DNA from: Aurantiacibacter poecillastricola
GTDB lineage: Bacteria > Pseudomonadota > Alphaproteobacteria > Sphingomonadales > Sphingomonadaceae
Length of the DNA stretch: 64,000 nucleotides
Reading direction: 5' to 3'
Assembly (NCBI RefSeq): GCF_030730945.1
Contig: NZ_JAVAMS010000001.1
Coordinates: 310,001-374,000 of the forward strand
Below, in pieces: positions 61,456-64,000 of this stretch; position 1 is the first letter of the stretch; each line of letters opens with the position of its first letter. The position numbers and the translations under genes are program-made. The notes beneath the pieces are model-generated. The model was not told the origin of the DNA and searched no databases. It saw only the letters and a list, made by a program, of their open reading frames with translations.

Positions 61456-62589
61456 CTAGCGCTGCCTGAACGGCGTACGCTCGGCAAGGTGCAGCTTGTC
61501 GATGCCGACACCCATCCGTTCGCGTTCGAGGAAATCCTCCACCGCCGCGCGAAAACCCGGATCGGCGAGATAGTGCATCGAGACCGTCGCCACGGGCTCA
61601 TAACCGCGCGCCAGCTTGTGGCCGCCCTGCGCTCCTGCCTCGACCCGGCTCAAGCCAAGCTCGATCGCCAAATCGATTGCGCGGTAATAGCACAGCTCGA
61701 AATGCAGGAAGCGCCGGTCTTCAAGGCATCCCCAGTAGCGGCCGTAGAGCGCCTCTGCCCCGATGAAGTTCAGCGCGCCTGCAATCGGCTGGCCCTCATC
61801 GAAAGCGAGCAATAGCAGCAGCTTGTCGCCCATCCGCTCGCCCATCAGGTCGAACGCCTCGCGAGTGAGATAGGGTGTCCCCCATTTGCGCGCGCCGGTA
61901 TCCTGGTAGAACAGCCAGAAGGCATCCCAGTGCTCGGGGCGGATATCATCGCCCGACAACGCACGAATTTCGAGGCCCTCGCTGGCTGCCCGTCTTTCCT
62001 TGCGCAGGTCCTTGCGCTTGCGGCTGGTCAGGTCTGAGAGGAAATCGTCGAAACTGTCGTAGTCGCGGTTGCGCCAGTGGAACTGGATATCATCGCGCCG
62101 CAGCCAGCCGGCATCCTCGAACATGGCCTGCTGACCGGGTTCGACAAAGGTCGCATGGGCGCTCGACCACCCGTTCTGCTCCACAACTTGCTCTGCAGCG
62201 CGCAGAAGGATCGGCGCATAGGCTTCGTCCGCCAGCAGGAGCCGCGGACCGGTGGCGGGAGTGAACGGCACGCTCACCTGCAGCTTGGGGTAATAGTCGC
62301 CGCCCGCGCGGTGCCATGCATCGGCCCAGGCATGGTCGAACACGTATTCGCCCTGGCTATGGCCCTTGAGATAGCTGGGCATTGCGCCAACGAGCTTTCC
62401 CGCATCCTCCAGCAACAATGGCGCGGATTGCCAGCCGGTGCCGGGACCTACGCTGCCGGAATCCTCGAGCAGCTCGAGGAATGCGTGGCTGGTGAAGGGG
62501 TTGCCGTCTCCGGCCAGCCGATCCCATTCGGCCGCATCCACGTCACCAACGGCGGAAGCAAGTCTGGCGGTGAGCGCGGAATCGGCCAT
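61456..62589 (-). CDS. FemAB/GNAT-like acyltransferase family protein (DUF482 type)
   Basis: This 377-residue protein has a GNAT-type fold duplicated as in FemAB-like proteins. Conserved segments are WDRLAGDGNPFTSHAFLELLEDSGS, VGAMPSYLKGHSQGEYVFDHAWADAW, LPWHGxx-like FHWRNRDYDSFDDFLSDLTSRKRKDLRKERR and FELCYYRAIDLAIELGLSRVEAGAQGGHKLARGY. The substrate is not known. It is the last gene of a run with RidA and glycerophosphodiesterase genes, 10 bases after the latter. Confidence 0.8.
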   Translation of the reverse strand: MADSALTARLASAVGDVDAAEWDRLAGDGNPFTSHAFLELLEDSGSVGPGTGWQSAPLLLEDAGKLVGAMPSYLKGHSQGEYVFDHAWADAWHRAGGDYYPKLQVSVPFTPATGPRLLLADEAYAPILLRAAEQVVEQNGWSSAHATFVEPGQQAMFEDAGWLRRDDIQFHWRNRDYDSFDDFLSDLTSRKRKDLRKERRAASEGLEIRALSGDDIRPEHWDAFWLFYQDTGARKWGTPYLTREAFDLMGERMGDKLLLLLAFDEGQPIAGALNFIGAEALYGRYWGCLEDRRFLHFELCYYRAIDLAIELGLSRVEAGAQGGHKLARGYEPVATVSMHYLADPGFRAAVEDFLERERMGVGIDKLHLAERTPFRQR

Positions 62590-62599
62590 TGCCGGTAAT

Positions 62600-63343
62600 C
62601 TAGGAACCCGATTCCCATGCCGCTACCCCGCCTCCCTCAAGGATTGGCGCGGCGCCGCTTTCCAGTGCGGTTTCATACTGCTGCGCGCTGCGAACCGTCC
62701 AGCTGAACAATGCGCGACCCTTGCGCAACTGCCGCCGTGAGAGCCGGCTGGGCAGATCGCGAATGTCGAGGGCGAGGAAGTGGGGCCTTGCATGACGCAC
62801 CGCCGCCCCGCGCCTGATGCTGTCCAGCAGGGTACGCTTGTCCTGCTCGCTGACCACGAGACCGCGGGCCATGTCGGGCTCATGCGCGGCGAACCAGGCC
62901 GGAATGCGCGGATCGAAGCTCATGATGCCGAACGGGCCCAAATATCCTTCGACATCCCGGCGCACGGCGCGGCACAATGCGTCGATCGGGCGCCGATCGT
63001 CGCTTTTCAGCTCGAGCAGCAATGGTACGGCGCCGCCCACCAATTCGAGCGTGTCGCGCAGCGTGGGTATGCGCTCCTCGCTGCCTGCGAGCGCCATAGC
63101 GGTGAGCTCTCCGACCGAGCATGCGCCGGTCTTTCCGCCGCGCCCGGTCAGCCGTTCCAGTTCCGCATCATGGAAGACGATGGCCCGCCCGTCACTGCTC
63201 TTGCGGATGTCGCATTCGATTCCCAGCCCCGCGGCAATCGCCCCGCGAAATGCGGCGAGGGAATTTTCCGGCACCCCTGCTCCGTGCAGCCCGCGGTGCG
63301 CATAGGCGTGTGCGGCCAACGGTTCGGCCGGGTCCGGTGTCAC
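62600..63343 (-). CDS. Glycerophosphodiester phosphodiesterase family protein
   Basis: The 247-residue protein starts at GTG two bases after the RidA stop. The GDPD catalytic pattern is visible: AHRGLHG, the metal-binding ECDIRKSSDGRAIVFHD block, and LLLELKSD. It hydrolyses glycerophosphodiesters to glycerol 3-phosphate and an alcohol. There is no signal peptide, so it is cytoplasmic. Confidence 0.9.
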   Translation of the reverse strand: MTPDPAEPLAAHAYAHRGLHGAGVPENSLAAFRGAIAAGLGIECDIRKSSDGRAIVFHDAELERLTGRGGKTGACSVGELTAMALAGSEERIPTLRDTLELVGGAVPLLLELKSDDRRPIDALCRAVRRDVEGYLGPFGIMSFDPRIPAWFAAHEPDMARGLVVSEQDKRTLLDSIRRGAAVRHARPHFLALDIRDLPSRLSRRQLRKGRALFSWTVRSAQQYETALESGAAPILEGGGVAAWESGS

Positions 63344-63345
63344 CG

Positions 63346-63807
63346 TCAGGACCGGGAAAGGGCGATCACCGCGTCGACCTCAACCGCCGCTCCAACGGGA
63401 AGCGCAGGCACGCCTACGGCCGCGCGGGCATGGCGGCCCTTCTCTCCGAACACCTCGAACATCAGGTCCGAGGCGCCGTTCACAACCTTGTGCTGGTCGG
63501 TGAAGTCAGGCGTCGAGGCGACGAATCCGCCCAGTTTGACGATTTGCGCCACCTGGTCCAGCGAACCGATGGCGGTACGCAGCTGCGCGAGGATCATCAG
63601 CCCACAGGCCCGCGCCGCAGCGACGGCATCCTCCAGATCCACATCCTTGCCGAGCGTGCCCGTAACCACCTCGCCGTCGATGAAGGGGAGCTGGCCTGAC
63701 ACGAAGGCCATGTCGCCCTGCACCATCACCGGCACATAGCTCGCCAGAGGGGGCGAAGTTTCGGGCAGGACGATGCCCAGTTCTTCCAGCCGTTGTTCGA
63801 TGCTCAT
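63346..63807 (-). CDS. RidA family protein
   Basis: The 153-residue protein belongs to the RidA/YjgF family (long form), which removes reactive enamines and imines. GDMAFVSGQLPFIDGEVVTGTLGKDVDLEDAVAAARACGLMILAQLR and VGVPALPVGAAVEVDAVIAL fit the family. The start at 63,807 has GGAG upstream; an extension to 63,858 would overlap the preceding gene more. It overlaps the upstream partial gene by 4 bases (ATGA). Confidence 0.88.
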   Translation of the reverse strand: MSIEQRLEELGIVLPETSPPLASYVPVMVQGDMAFVSGQLPFIDGEVVTGTLGKDVDLEDAVAAARACGLMILAQLRTAIGSLDQVAQIVKLGGFVASTPDFTDQHKVVNGASDLMFEVFGEKGRHARAAVGVPALPVGAAVEVDAVIALSRS

Positions 63808-64000
63808 CGCTTTTCTCCATGCAGCGTTTCGAGGATCCATGGCAGGGCCTCGTTCCATGTGTCTATCCGCGCGTGGGCATGGCCCGCCTGAAGCGCGCAG
63901 GGCACATGCGGGGCGATGGCGGGCTCGCCGCAGAAATGCAGGCGGTGAACATGCGGGACGGTTCCGGCTGCCGATTCGTGGTGCTTGGCGATATCGTCGA
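63804..64000 (-). CDS. C-terminal end of an unrecognised protein, cut by the window edge
   Basis: A minus-strand frame open to the window edge ends with TGA at 63,804-63,806, overlapping the RidA start as ATGA. The 64 readable residues are histidine-rich (PHVHRLHFCGEP, QAGHAHARIDTWNEAL, PWILETLHGEKR). The ending looks like the tail of an alpha/beta-hydrolase or a similar enzyme, but this cannot be settled from so short a piece. Confidence 0.55.
   Translation of the reverse strand, partial: DDIAKHHESAAGTVPHVHRLHFCGEPAIAPHVPCALQAGHAHARIDTWNEALPWILETLHGEKR

Noticed and set aside
1..64000. CRISPR arrays, insertion sequences, prophage genes, tRNA or rRNA genes
   Set aside because: I saw no regularly spaced direct repeats, transposase or integrase genes, or tRNA/rRNA-like segments; a covariance-model scan would be needed to exclude small RNAs.

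Overview
This is GC-rich DNA with bacterial gene density, short intergenic gaps, many 4-bp stop/start overlaps and several GTG or TTG starts. The gene families point to an alphaproteobacterium, most likely a sphingomonad of the Erythrobacteraceae type. The pointers are a Caulobacter-style oxidative pentose pathway, a TonB-dependent receptor next to flavin-halogenase-like genes, and a DksA-like protein with only one of the four zinc cysteines. The taxon is an inference; no rRNA or tRNA gene was seen.

Positions 1-47,081 form one large pentosan-utilisation region. Outside the cytoplasm, arabinoxylan is attacked by GH10 xylanase, GH67 alpha-glucuronidase, two GH43 enzymes, a GH51 arabinofuranosidase, two GH3 enzymes, a SASA-type acetylesterase, an alpha/beta-hydrolase esterase and a GH5 glucanase, plus the tail of another GH3 enzyme at the left edge. 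A 1149-residue TonB-dependent receptor and two unrelated MFS carriers would import the products. Inside, D-xylose is oxidised by a Weimberg-type route: XylB-like dehydrogenase, XylC-like lactonase, XylD-like dehydratase, XylX-like dehydratase and an alpha-ketoglutarate semialdehyde dehydrogenase. A parallel L-arabinose set (39.3-44.9 kb) has its own sugar dehydrogenase, sugar-acid dehydratase and AraD1/GguC-like dehydratase, but no lactonase or semialdehyde dehydrogenase of its own, so these last two steps are probably shared.

Two regulons can be read from the sequence. A 14-bp palindrome close to TGGTAGCGCTACCA lies before the xylose and xylan transcription units at five places (2.7, 5.5, 15.4, 25.1 and 33.8 kb) and fits the LacI-family regulator at 12.2-13.3 kb. 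A second motif around TCCGACAAA lies in three divergent promoters (38.1, 42.3 and 45.0 kb) of the arabinose genes and fits the FCD-type GntR regulator at 42.4 kb.

Between the receptor and the xylose carrier (25.2-32.3 kb) lie four flavin-halogenase-like genes and a JmjC-like cupin gene. Three halogenase-like proteins keep the catalytic lysine, the WxWxIP motif and the conserved glutamate; the fourth has lost the lysine and the WxWxIP motif. What this cluster does is unknown, and it is the most interesting undescribed element here. A cupin paralogue lies at 1.7 kb.

From 47.2 kb to the end the genes are ordinary housekeeping: malic enzyme fused to a phosphotransacetylase-like domain, MutS, cobalamin adenosyltransferase, a HIG1 protein, GluQ-RS, an HNH nuclease, tryptophan 2,3-dioxygenase and kynureninase, a peptide-ABC-type binding lipoprotein, PilZ, DksA-like, Sel1, FemAB/GNAT-like, glycerophosphodiesterase and RidA genes, and a protein cut by the right edge. 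No gene-free stretch exceeds about 300 bases. The longest are 54,997-55,254 and 60,842-61,113; the first holds a terminator-like hairpin and is AT-richer, and nothing recognisable was seen in the second.
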